A stretch of DNA of 5,112 bases, from NCBI GenBank assembly GCA_031261245.1, contig JAISKU010000103.1:1-5112 (forward strand). The letters are read 5' to 3'. Position numbers and translations under genes: made by a program. Below are positions 1 to 5,112 of the stretch, piece by piece (position 1 is the stretch's first letter; every line of letters starts with the position of its first letter). The notes beneath the pieces are model-generated. The model searched no databases. It was not told where the DNA came from and was given only the letters and a program-made list of their open reading frames with translations. This stretch comes from Oscillospiraceae bacterium (lineage in GTDB: Bacteria > Bacillota > Clostridia > Oscillospirales > Oscillospiraceae).

Positions 1-1695
1 CGCCTCGGGGCAATTCTGACGGAGGAGCGGGAACAGTTCCGCCGCCCCGCCGTGAGCATTGTCGAGCCGTCGCCTCTCGCGCTGACGGCGGAGCAGACCG
101 CCGTGTTCTCGCGGCTGCGCGCGGAGCTTCTTAGGCCGGAGCCGTCGGCGGCGCTGCTGTGCGGCGTCACGGGGAGCGGCAAGACCTCCGTGTACATAAA
201 GCTGATTGAGGAGACGATCGCGCTCGGCAAGACCGCGATCGTGCTCGTGCCGGAGATTGCCCTCACGCCGCAGCTTATGAGCATATTCGTCTCGCACTTC
301 GGCGACGACGTCGCGGTGCTGCACTCCGCGCTCGGCTCCGGGGAGCGCTACGACGAGTGGAAACGGATAAACAGTGGGCGCGTCAAGGTCGCCGTCGGAA
401 CGCGCAGCGCGATTTTCGCCCCGCTTGACAACATCGGCCTCATCGTCATCGACGAGGAGCAGGAGCACACGTATAAATCGGAGTCCTCGCCGCGCTACCA
501 CGCGCGCGACGTGGCGAAATTCCGCTGCGCGCGCTCGGGCGGACTTCTCGTGCTCGGCTCCGCGACGCCGTCCGTGGACAGCATGTCGCGCGCGAGGGAC
601 GGCACATACACGCTCGTGCGGCTGGGCGAGCGGTACAATGAGCGTCCGCTGCCCGACGTGCTGATTGCCGACATGAAGCAGGAGCTGAAGAACGGCTCCG
701 GCGGCGCGATCGGCGGAATTCTTGAAAACGAGATACGCGAGAACATACTGCGCGGTGAGCAGAGCATACTGTTTATAAACAGGCGCGGCGCGGCGCACAT
801 AGTCTCGTGCGGGGAGTGCGGCTACACGTTCTCCTGCCCCAACTGCGACGTGTCACTGACGTACCACTCCGCGAATTCGCGGCTCATGTGCCACTACTGC
901 GGGCACTCGCGCGAGGCGGCGGGAGAGTGTCCGGAGTGCGGCGGGCGGCTGAAATTCGTCGGCGCGGGCACACAGCGCGTCGAGGAGGAGCTGCACGAGA
1001 AATTTCCCGGAGAGCGCGTCATACGGATGGACGCGGACACGGTCTCGGCGGCGAATCCGCACTCGCGGCTGCTCGGCGAGTTCCGCGACGGAAAGGCGCC
1101 GATACTGCTCGGGACGCAGATGGTGGCGAAAGGCCTCGACTTTGAGAATGTGACGCTCGTCGGCGTCGTGCTCGCCGACCTGTCGCTGTACGTTAACGAC
1201 TACCGCGCGCACGAGCGGACATTTTCGCTGATAACGCAGGTCATCGGGCGCGCCGGGCGCGGCGCACACCCCGGGCGGGCGGTGATTCAGACGATGACGC
1301 CCGAAAACGATGTGATACGCCTCGCCTCGCGGCAGGATTACGACGGCTTCTTTGAGCTTGAGATCGCGCGGAGAATCGCGGCGGGCGCGCCGCCCGCGCG
1401 TGATCTGCTGACCGTCACCGCCTCCGGCATGGACGAGGCCGCGGTGCTCATGGGCTGCGTGAGGATACGCGACTCGCTCGCGGGGTACCTCAAAAACGAG
1501 CCTGACGTCTCGATTCTCGGCCCCGCGCCGACCGCGATACCGAGGATAAACAACCGCTACAGATACAGAATATCGCTGCTGTGCAAGAACAGCCGGCGCA
1601 TACGCGACACGCTCGCCCACACTGTGCGAGAGTTCGCGCGGGACGGCAAAAACCGGGGCGTCTCCGCCCACGCGGACACCGACCCGTTCGAGTAG
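1..1695 (+). CDS. priA: Primosomal protein N' PriA (replication restart helicase), 5'-truncated by the window edge
   Basis: Superfamily 2 3'-5' DNA helicase that recognises abandoned replication forks and directs reloading of the replicative helicase. The frame is open from base 1, and the codons before the GTG at 52 continue the usual linker ahead of the helicase domain, so 52 is not the start. The window holds 564 codons; full PriA is about 730-800 residues, so the N-terminal DNA-binding and winged-helix parts lie upstream. Numbering from the first codon: Walker A GVTGSGKT at 55-62, motif II DEEQ at 151-154 (DEEH in the textbook members), RYHARD loop just after, GSATPS at 186-191, and a zinc-binding insert with eight cysteines (270, 273, 279, 282, 297, 300, 310, 313). 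These are followed by GTQMVAKGLDF at 371-381, motif VI QVIGRAGRG from 413, and the C-terminal domain with ILGPAPTAIPRINNRYRYR. It ends in TAG. The YPPF-type motif near 465 reads APPA here. Identification is firm. Confidence 0.97.
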   Translation, partial: RLGAILTEEREQFRRPAVSIVEPSPLALTAEQTAVFSRLRAELLRPEPSAALLCGVTGSGKTSVYIKLIEETIALGKTAIVLVPEIALTPQLMSIFVSHFGDDVAVLHSALGSGERYDEWKRINSGRVKVAVGTRSAIFAPLDNIGLIVIDEEQEHTYKSESSPRYHARDVAKFRCARSGGLLVLGSATPSVDSMSRARDGTYTLVRLGERYNERPLPDVLIADMKQELKNGSGGAIGGILENEIRENILRGEQSILFINRRGAAHIVSCGECGYTFSCPNCDVSLTYHSANSRLMCHYCGHSREAAGECPECGGRLKFVGAGTQRVEEELHEKFPGERVIRMDADTVSAANPHSRLLGEFRDGKAPILLGTQMVAKGLDFENVTLVGVVLADLSLYVNDYRAHERTFSLITQVIGRAGRGAHPGRAVIQTMTPENDVIRLASRQDYDGFFELEIARRIAAGAPPARDLLTVTASGMDEAAVLMGCVRIRDSLAGYLKNEPDVSILGPAPTAIPRINNRYRYRISLLCKNSRRIRDTLAHTVREFARDGKNRGVSAHADTDPFE

Positions 1696-1707
1696 GTCGC
1701 CGATTAC

Positions 1708-1714
1708 AAGGAGG
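1708..1714 (+). promoter_or_regulatory. Strong Shine-Dalgarno site of def
   Basis: AAGGAGG, a near-perfect complement of the 16S 3' end, lies 6 nt before the ATG at 1721. It sits inside the 25-nt priA-def gap, the only true intergenic space in the window. No promoter or hairpin terminator is visible there, so def is probably co-transcribed with priA but initiates translation independently. The site fixes the def start. Confidence 0.85.
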
Positions 1715-1720
1715 ATTACA

Positions 1721-2263
1721 ATGGCAATACGCACTATTTTGAGAGATTCCGACCCGTCGCTGCGCAAGAAGAGCCGGATCGTATCGGATTTCAACCCGAG
1801 GATGCACAAGCTGCTCGACGACATGCGCGAGACGCTGCTGGAGGCGAACGGCCTCGGTCTCGCCGCGCCGCAGGTCGGCGTGCTGCGCCGCGCCGTGCTC
1901 GTCGTGGACACGAGCCGCGAGGAGGGCGATGAGGACGCGGTAATCGAGCTGATTAACCCCGAGATTATCGCGCGGGAGGGTGAGCAGGAGGGGAACGAGG
2001 GCTGCCTGTCCGTCCCCGGCGTGTACGGGATTGTCAAGCGCCCGGAGACGGTGACTGTGCGCGCGTTTGACCGCTTTGGCAATGAATTTGAGGTCAGCGG
2101 CGAGGGGCTAACCGCCCGCGCCTTCTGCCACGAGATAGACCACCTGGACGGCATACTGTTCTCCGACCTCGCGTCGCGCTTCCTGACGAAGGAGGAGCTT
2201 GACGAGATCGCGAGGGGCGACGCGGAAGAGGACGCGGACGCGGAAGAGGACGGCGGCGAATGA
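1721..2263 (+). CDS. def: Peptide deformylase
   Basis: Metalloenzyme (usually Fe2+) that hydrolyses the N-formyl group from the initiator methionine of nascent chains at the ribosome exit. All three family motifs are intact in the 180-residue protein: GLGLAAPQVG at 44-53, EGCLS at 93-97 and HEIDH at 137-141. The metal ligands are therefore Cys95, His137 and His141, with Glu138 as catalytic base. There is no large insertion of the type-2 enzymes seen in many Bacilli, so it looks like a type-1 deformylase. The typical length is about 150-170 residues; the surplus is a very acidic tail (about 163-180) rich in Asp, Glu and Ala, partly encoded by an 18-bp tandem duplication. The start is fixed by AAGGAGG 6 nt upstream. 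The TGA stop overlaps the fmt ATG by 4 nt (ATGA), pairing the deformylating and formylating enzymes by translational coupling. Confidence 0.98.
   Translation: MAIRTILRDSDPSLRKKSRIVSDFNPRMHKLLDDMRETLLEANGLGLAAPQVGVLRRAVLVVDTSREEGDEDAVIELINPEIIAREGEQEGNEGCLSVPGVYGIVKRPETVTVRAFDRFGNEFEVSGEGLTARAFCHEIDHLDGILFSDLASRFLTKEELDEIARGDAEEDADAEEDGGE
2219..2254 (+). repeat. Two-copy 18-bp tandem repeat at the 3' end of def
   Basis: Copy 1 (2219-2236) and copy 2 (2237-2254) match at 16 of 18 bases; the core GACGCGGAAGAGGAC is identical in both. In the def frame they encode DAEEDA and DAEEDG, extending the acidic tail. The AGAGGA of the second copy lies about 9 nt before the fmt ATG and is the best candidate for its ribosome binding site, so the repeat appears to serve both coding and initiation. 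Confidence 0.75.
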
Positions 2264-3111
2264 AAATCGCGTTCATGGGCACGCCGGACTTCGCCGTGCC
2301 GTCGCTTGAGCGGCTGTTCGCGGACGGCCACGACGTCGCCGCCGTGTTCACGCAGCCGGACAGACCGAAAAATCGCGGGCAGAAGCTCGCGTTCTCACCC
2401 GTAAAGCAGGCGGCGCTCGGCAGAGCGGAGCTGTACCAGCCGGAGTCGCTGCGCGACGGGGACGCGGAGCGCGTCCTGCGCGCGCTCGCGCCCGACGTGA
2501 TTGTCGTCGTCGCCTACGGTCGCATACTGCCGCCGGAGATTCTGGAGATACCGCGCCTCGGCTGCGTGAATATCCACGGCTCTCTGCTGCCGAAATACCG
2601 CGGCTCCGCGCCGATTCAGCGCGCCGTCCTGAACGGCGAGAGCGTCACTGGCGTGACGAGCATGTACATGGCGGCGGAGCTCGACGCCGGGGACATAATT
2701 TTCACGAAATCCACGCAGATCGGCGAGGGCGAGACCTCCGGCGAGCTCTTCGCGCGGCTCGCGCCGCTCGGGGCGGAGCTGCTGGGCGAGACGCTTTTTG
2801 CGATTGAGCGCGGCGACGCGCCGCGCGTCCCGCAAAACCATGCTGAAGCCACTTTCGCGCCGCCGCTGTCGAAGGCGGAATCGCCCGTGAACCTCGCAAA
2901 ATCCTCGCGGGAGATCGCGAACCTGATCAACGGGCTCGACCCGTGGCCGGGCGCGACGGTCGAGTTTCACGGCGAGCGGATAAAGCTCTTCGGGGCTTCC
3001 GTGGCTGGCGGAGCGCTCACAATCCGCGAGGTGCAGGCTCCGGGCGGAAAACGCATGGCGCTGCGGGACTTTTTGCGCGGACACGCGGACTTTTCGGAGA
3101 TAATACGGTGA
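2260..3111 (+). CDS. fmt: Methionyl-tRNA formyltransferase, with shortened C-terminal domain
   Basis: Transfers the formyl group of 10-formyl-tetrahydrofolate to the amino group of initiator Met-tRNA. The N-terminal Rossmann-like catalytic domain is complete: MKIAFMGTPDFAVPSL at the start, TQPDRPKNRGQ at 31-41, AYGRILP at 85-91, and the signature NIHGSLLPKYRGSAPIQ at 104-120. The expected catalytic triad is Asn104, His106 and Asp142 (in LDAGD). The interdomain segment ends with NLINGLDPWPGA (221-232). The C-terminal OB-fold-like domain that helps bind tRNA is present but short: after IKLFGASVAG (241-250) the chain passes straight to ALTIREVQAPGGKRM. The stretch that normally lies between, containing a PGTV-type turn and a strand, is absent. 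The total is 283 residues against about 310-317 in E. coli and Bacillus. The ATG overlaps the def stop, and the TGA overlaps the GTG of rsmB. The catalytic assignment is firm; tRNA affinity could differ. Confidence 0.96.
   Translation: MKIAFMGTPDFAVPSLERLFADGHDVAAVFTQPDRPKNRGQKLAFSPVKQAALGRAELYQPESLRDGDAERVLRALAPDVIVVVAYGRILPPEILEIPRLGCVNIHGSLLPKYRGSAPIQRAVLNGESVTGVTSMYMAAELDAGDIIFTKSTQIGEGETSGELFARLAPLGAELLGETLFAIERGDAPRVPQNHAEATFAPPLSKAESPVNLAKSSREIANLINGLDPWPGATVEFHGERIKLFGASVAGGALTIREVQAPGGKRMALRDFLRGHADFSEIIR
3096..3099 (+). promoter_or_regulatory. Shine-Dalgarno site deciding the rsmB GTG start
   Basis: GGAG inside the last codons of fmt, 8 nt before the GTG at 3108. It supports the GTG that overlaps the fmt stop as the rsmB start, in preference to the upstream in-frame GTG at 2943, which would add 55 residues without family resemblance. 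Confidence 0.65.
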
Positions 3112-4376
3112 CGGCGCGCGAGGCGGCGCACTCGGCGCTCGGCGAGTACCGGCGGCGCGTCGGCGCCGACCCGCGCGAGCTTTTACGCGCGGCGACGAAA
3201 AATCTCGATTCCCGCGACGCGGCGCTCGCCGCGCGGATTACGCTCGGCGTGCTGCGCAACATGGCGCTTCTTGACTACTATATCGCGTCCGCGTCGTCGC
3301 TGAAAATGAACAAAATCGAGCCGCTCGCGCTCGACATTCTGCGCGTCGCGGTGTATCAGCTCGCGTTTCTCGACAAGGTTCCGCCGAGCGCGGCCGTGAA
3401 CGAGGCCGTCAGCATCACGCGGCGGCGAATCCCGCGCGCGGCGGGCTTCGTGAACGCCGTGCTGCGCGCCCTGACCTCCGGCGCGCTGCCCGAGGTGACT
3501 GCGGCGACGGAGGCGGAGCGTCTGGCGATTTTGTACAGCCACCCGCTGTGGCTCGTGAAAAAGCTCATATCCGCGCTCGGCGAAGCGGAGACGGCGCTGC
3601 TGCTCGCGGCGGACAACGCGGAGCCTCCGGTGTACGCGCGCGTGAACACGCTGAAAATCGCGGCGGCTGATTTGCTCTCGCAACTGCGCGGAGCCGGGAT
3701 CGACGCTGCGGAGTCCGCGCTCCCGGACACGCTGGAGCTGCGCGGCGCGGGAGAGATCGCGGAGCTCGACGCGTTCAAGCGCGGGCTGTTTTTCGTGCAG
3801 GGTCCGTCCTCGACGCGCGCCGCGCTCGCGGCCGGGGCGAAGCCGGGCGACACGGTTATCGACGCGTGCGCCGCGCCGGGCGGAAAATCCTTCGCCCTCG
3901 CGATTGCAATGGAAAATCGGGGCAGAATAATATCGTGCGACACGCCCGGGCGCGTACATCTGATTGCCGACGGCGCGGCGCGCCTCGGGCTTACGAATAT
4001 CGAGTGCGCGGCGGCGGACGCGGCGGTCTTTACCGCGCGCTTTGCCGGACTCGCCGACGCGGTTATAGTGGACGCGCCGTGCTCCGGCTTCGGCGTCATG
4101 CGGAAAAAGCCGGAAATCCGCTTCAAAACCGAGGCGGAGATCGCGGGTCTGCCGAAGCTCCAGCTCGGGATTCTGTCAAACTGCGCGGAATACGTGAGGC
4201 CCGGCGGGGCGCTCGTATACTCGACGTGTACGGTACTTGACAGCGAGAACGCGGACGTCGTGGCGGCGTTCCTCGCGCAAAATCACGATTTTGCGCTCGA
4301 GAATCAGACGACGCTCCTGGCGCACCGCGACGGCGGCGACAGCTTTTTCATCGCCGTGATGAGGAGAAAAGCATGA
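3108..4376 (+). CDS. rsmB: 16S rRNA (cytosine-967-C5)-methyltransferase RsmB
   Basis: SAM-dependent enzyme of the RsmB/Sun (NOL1/NOP2/Fmu) family that makes m5C967 (E. coli numbering) in 16S rRNA. From the GTG the protein has 422 residues, close to the usual 430-450. Residues 1 to about 125 form a NusB-like RNA-binding domain (ALAARITLGVLRNMALLDYYI; VPPSAAVNEAVSI; GFVNAVLRAL). The methyltransferase part follows: HPLWLVKKL, then RVNTLK, motif I DACAAPGGKS at 252-261 for SAM binding, motif IV DAPCSG at 322-327 with Cys325 (product release in the family), and motif VI YSTCT with the catalytic nucleophile Cys374. The C-terminal HRDGGDSFFIAVM matches the family ending. The frame is open upstream to 2943 inside fmt, but the GTG at 3108 has a Shine-Dalgarno and gives the expected N-terminus. 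It overlaps fmt by GTGA and rlmN by ATGA. The residue before the paired serines in the VQDxSS-type motif is changed (VQGPSS); this is a minor variation. Confidence 0.95.
   Translation: MTAREAAHSALGEYRRRVGADPRELLRAATKNLDSRDAALAARITLGVLRNMALLDYYIASASSLKMNKIEPLALDILRVAVYQLAFLDKVPPSAAVNEAVSITRRRIPRAAGFVNAVLRALTSGALPEVTAATEAERLAILYSHPLWLVKKLISALGEAETALLLAADNAEPPVYARVNTLKIAAADLLSQLRGAGIDAAESALPDTLELRGAGEIAELDAFKRGLFFVQGPSSTRAALAAGAKPGDTVIDACAAPGGKSFALAIAMENRGRIISCDTPGRVHLIADGAARLGLTNIECAAADAAVFTARFAGLADAVIVDAPCSGFGVMRKKPEIRFKTEAEIAGLPKLQLGILSNCAEYVRPGGALVYSTCTVLDSENADVVAAFLAQNHDFALENQTTLLAHRDGGDSFFIAVMRRKA
4361..4366 (+). promoter_or_regulatory. Shine-Dalgarno site of rlmN
   Basis: GAGGAG within the last codons of rsmB, 6 nt before the ATG at 4373. 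Strength and spacing are good and support this start, which overlaps the rsmB stop. Confidence 0.75.
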
Positions 4377-5112
4377 CGGATATAAAGTCCATGAGCCCGG
4401 ACGAGCTCGAGGCCGCGATGGCGGAGCTCGGCGAGCCGAAATTCCGCGCAGGACAGATTTTCACGTGGCTGCACCGTGGAGCGCGCGATTTCGGTGAGAT
4501 GTCAAACCTCTCAAAGACGCTGCGGGAGAAGCTCGGCGGGCTGTACTGCGTCACGTCGCCCGCAATCGCGGACAAGCGCGTGTCGGCTATCGACGGCACG
4601 GTGAAATACCTGTGGCGGCTCGGCGACGGGGAGACTGTGGAGTCCGTCGTGATGAGCTACAGGCACGGCAACACGGTCTGCGTGTCAAGTCAGGTCGGCT
4701 GCGCGCGCGGCTGCGCGTTCTGCGCGTCCACGCTCGGCGGGCTCGTGCGGAACCTCGCCCCGTCGGAGATTCTCGATCAGGTCATCTTCTCCGGGCTCGA
4801 CTCGGGGGTGAAAATCTCCAACATCGTCCTGATGGGCATCGGCGAACCGCTCGACAATTACGACAACGTGATACGGTTCCTCGAGCTTGTGTCGCACCCG
4901 GGCGGACTGAATATAGGTATGCGCCACATCTCGCTCTCGACGTGCGGATTGACAGAAAAAGTTGACAAATTGGGGTCTTTGGGCTTACAATTGACGTTAA
5001 GCGTTTCGCTTCACGCGCCCGACGACGCGACGCGCACGCGCCTCATGCCGTCAAACCTCGACTGCGGCGTCGCGGCGCTGATGTCCTCCTGCCGGAGGTA
5101 TTTTGAGAAAAC
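4373..5112 (+). CDS. rlmN: Dual-specificity RNA methyltransferase RlmN (radical SAM), 3'-truncated by the window edge
   Basis: Radical-SAM enzyme that makes m2A2503 in 23S rRNA and m2A37 in certain tRNAs. It has 246 complete codons and no stop; the family is about 340-390 residues, so roughly the last third is outside. The N-terminal helical domain contains PKFRAGQIFTWLH and MSNLSKTLREKL. Cys103 in TVCVSSQVG corresponds to E. coli Cys118. The [4Fe-4S] cluster motif CxxxCxxC is Cys110, Cys114 and Cys117, followed by ASTLGGLVRNL. The SAM-contact motif GIGEP is at 155-159, then RHISLSTCGL and LSVSLHAPDD. The partner methyl-carrying cysteine (E. coli Cys355) lies beyond the window. The end of the visible part (MPSNLDCGVAALM) departs from the usual MPIN followed by Arg or Lys. 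Codons 193-209 are AT-rich, with TTA/TTG leucines unlike the rest. The ATG overlaps the rsmB stop (ATGA). Confidence 0.96.
   Translation, partial: MTDIKSMSPDELEAAMAELGEPKFRAGQIFTWLHRGARDFGEMSNLSKTLREKLGGLYCVTSPAIADKRVSAIDGTVKYLWRLGDGETVESVVMSYRHGNTVCVSSQVGCARGCAFCASTLGGLVRNLAPSEILDQVIFSGLDSGVKISNIVLMGIGEPLDNYDNVIRFLELVSHPGGLNIGMRHISLSTCGLTEKVDKLGSLGLQLTLSVSLHAPDDATRTRLMPSNLDCGVAALMSSCRRYFEK
4962..4991 (+). promoter_or_regulatory. Candidate sigma-A promoter inside rlmN
   Basis: TTGACA (4962-4967, 6/6 to the -35 consensus), an 18-nt spacer, then TACAAT (4986-4991, 5/6 to the -10 consensus), in an AT-rich patch of an otherwise GC-rich gene. No extended -10 TG is present. A start near 4998 would give a transcript reading through the end of rlmN into whatever follows; in related genomes this is often the stp/pknB phosphatase-kinase pair, which is not visible here. 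The match is seen directly; promoter activity is inference. Confidence 0.5.

Noticed and set aside
52..54. GTG at 52 as the priA start
   Set aside because: The frame is open to base 1 with plausible PriA linker residues, no good Shine-Dalgarno precedes the GTG, and PriA should carry some 170-240 more residues upstream.
425..430. TTGACA in priA as a -35 element (also 4237-4242 in rsmB)
   Set aside because: Both arise from CTT-GAC codon pairs and have no -10-like hexamer 16-18 nt downstream.
1696..1720. Possible terminator or promoter in the priA-def gap
   Set aside because: The gap is 25 nt with no inverted repeat, T-run or -35/-10 pair; it contains only the def ribosome binding site.
853..2331. 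A 492-codon open frame on the - strand spanning priA, def and the start of fmt
   Set aside because: It runs antisense through three well-identified genes, crosses their boundaries, and its translation is a low-complexity Arg/Ser-rich shadow. Long antisense frames are expected when codons mostly end in G or C.
2943..3107. Upstream extension of rsmB from an in-frame GTG at 2943
   Set aside because: It would overlap fmt by 169 nt and add Arg/Gly-rich residues unlike the family. The GTG at 3108 has a Shine-Dalgarno and gives the expected N-terminus.
2395..4126. Several 230-260 codon - strand frames opposite fmt and rsmB
   Set aside because: They are Arg/Ala/Ser-rich with no recognisable motif and lie fully within conserved genes on the other strand.
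1..5112. Mobile elements, CRISPR array, tRNA or rRNA genes, or a novel defence-type system
   Set aside because: Essentially every base is taken up by five conserved housekeeping genes. I saw no repeats with spacers, terminal inverted repeats, transposase motifs or tRNA-like folds.

Overview
The window is a compact, single-direction housekeeping operon on the + strand with no non-coding stretch longer than 25 nt. The DNA is strongly GC-rich (roughly two thirds by eye), with G/C-ending codons throughout. The gene order priA-def-fmt-rsmB-rlmN is the classic Firmicutes arrangement, usually followed by a PP2C phosphatase and a PASTA Ser/Thr kinase. The protein sequences look clostridial, for example the DEEQEHTYKSE stretch of PriA and the GIGEPLDNYDN stretch of RlmN. 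I infer a high-GC, probably uncultured member of the Clostridia (an Oscillospirales-like lineage is plausible); this is judged from memory of the families, not from a search.

Layout: (1) 1-1695, the C-terminal three quarters or so of PriA, whose start lies outside the window. (2) A 25-nt gap with a near-perfect Shine-Dalgarno. (3) 1721-2263, peptide deformylase, with an unusual acidic tail built partly on an 18-bp tandem duplication. (4) 2260-3111, methionyl-tRNA formyltransferase with a shortened C-terminal domain. (5) 3108-4376, 16S rRNA m5C methyltransferase RsmB, starting at a GTG. (6) 4373 to the window end, RlmN, cut off by the window edge. The last three junctions are 4-nt stop/start overlaps (ATGA, GTGA, ATGA), so def, fmt, rsmB and rlmN are probably translationally coupled.

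The genes work together around translation. Fmt formylates initiator Met-tRNA, Def removes the formyl group from nascent proteins, RsmB and RlmN modify 16S and 23S rRNA (RlmN also tRNA), and PriA restarts collapsed replication forks.

No CRISPR array, mobile element, tRNA, rRNA or new defence-type system is visible. The signals most worth a second look are: an AT-rich patch inside rlmN (about 4949-5005) that switches abruptly to TTA/TTG leucine codons and carries a near-consensus sigma-A promoter; and the apparent clean loss of about 20-30 residues from the Fmt C-terminal domain.
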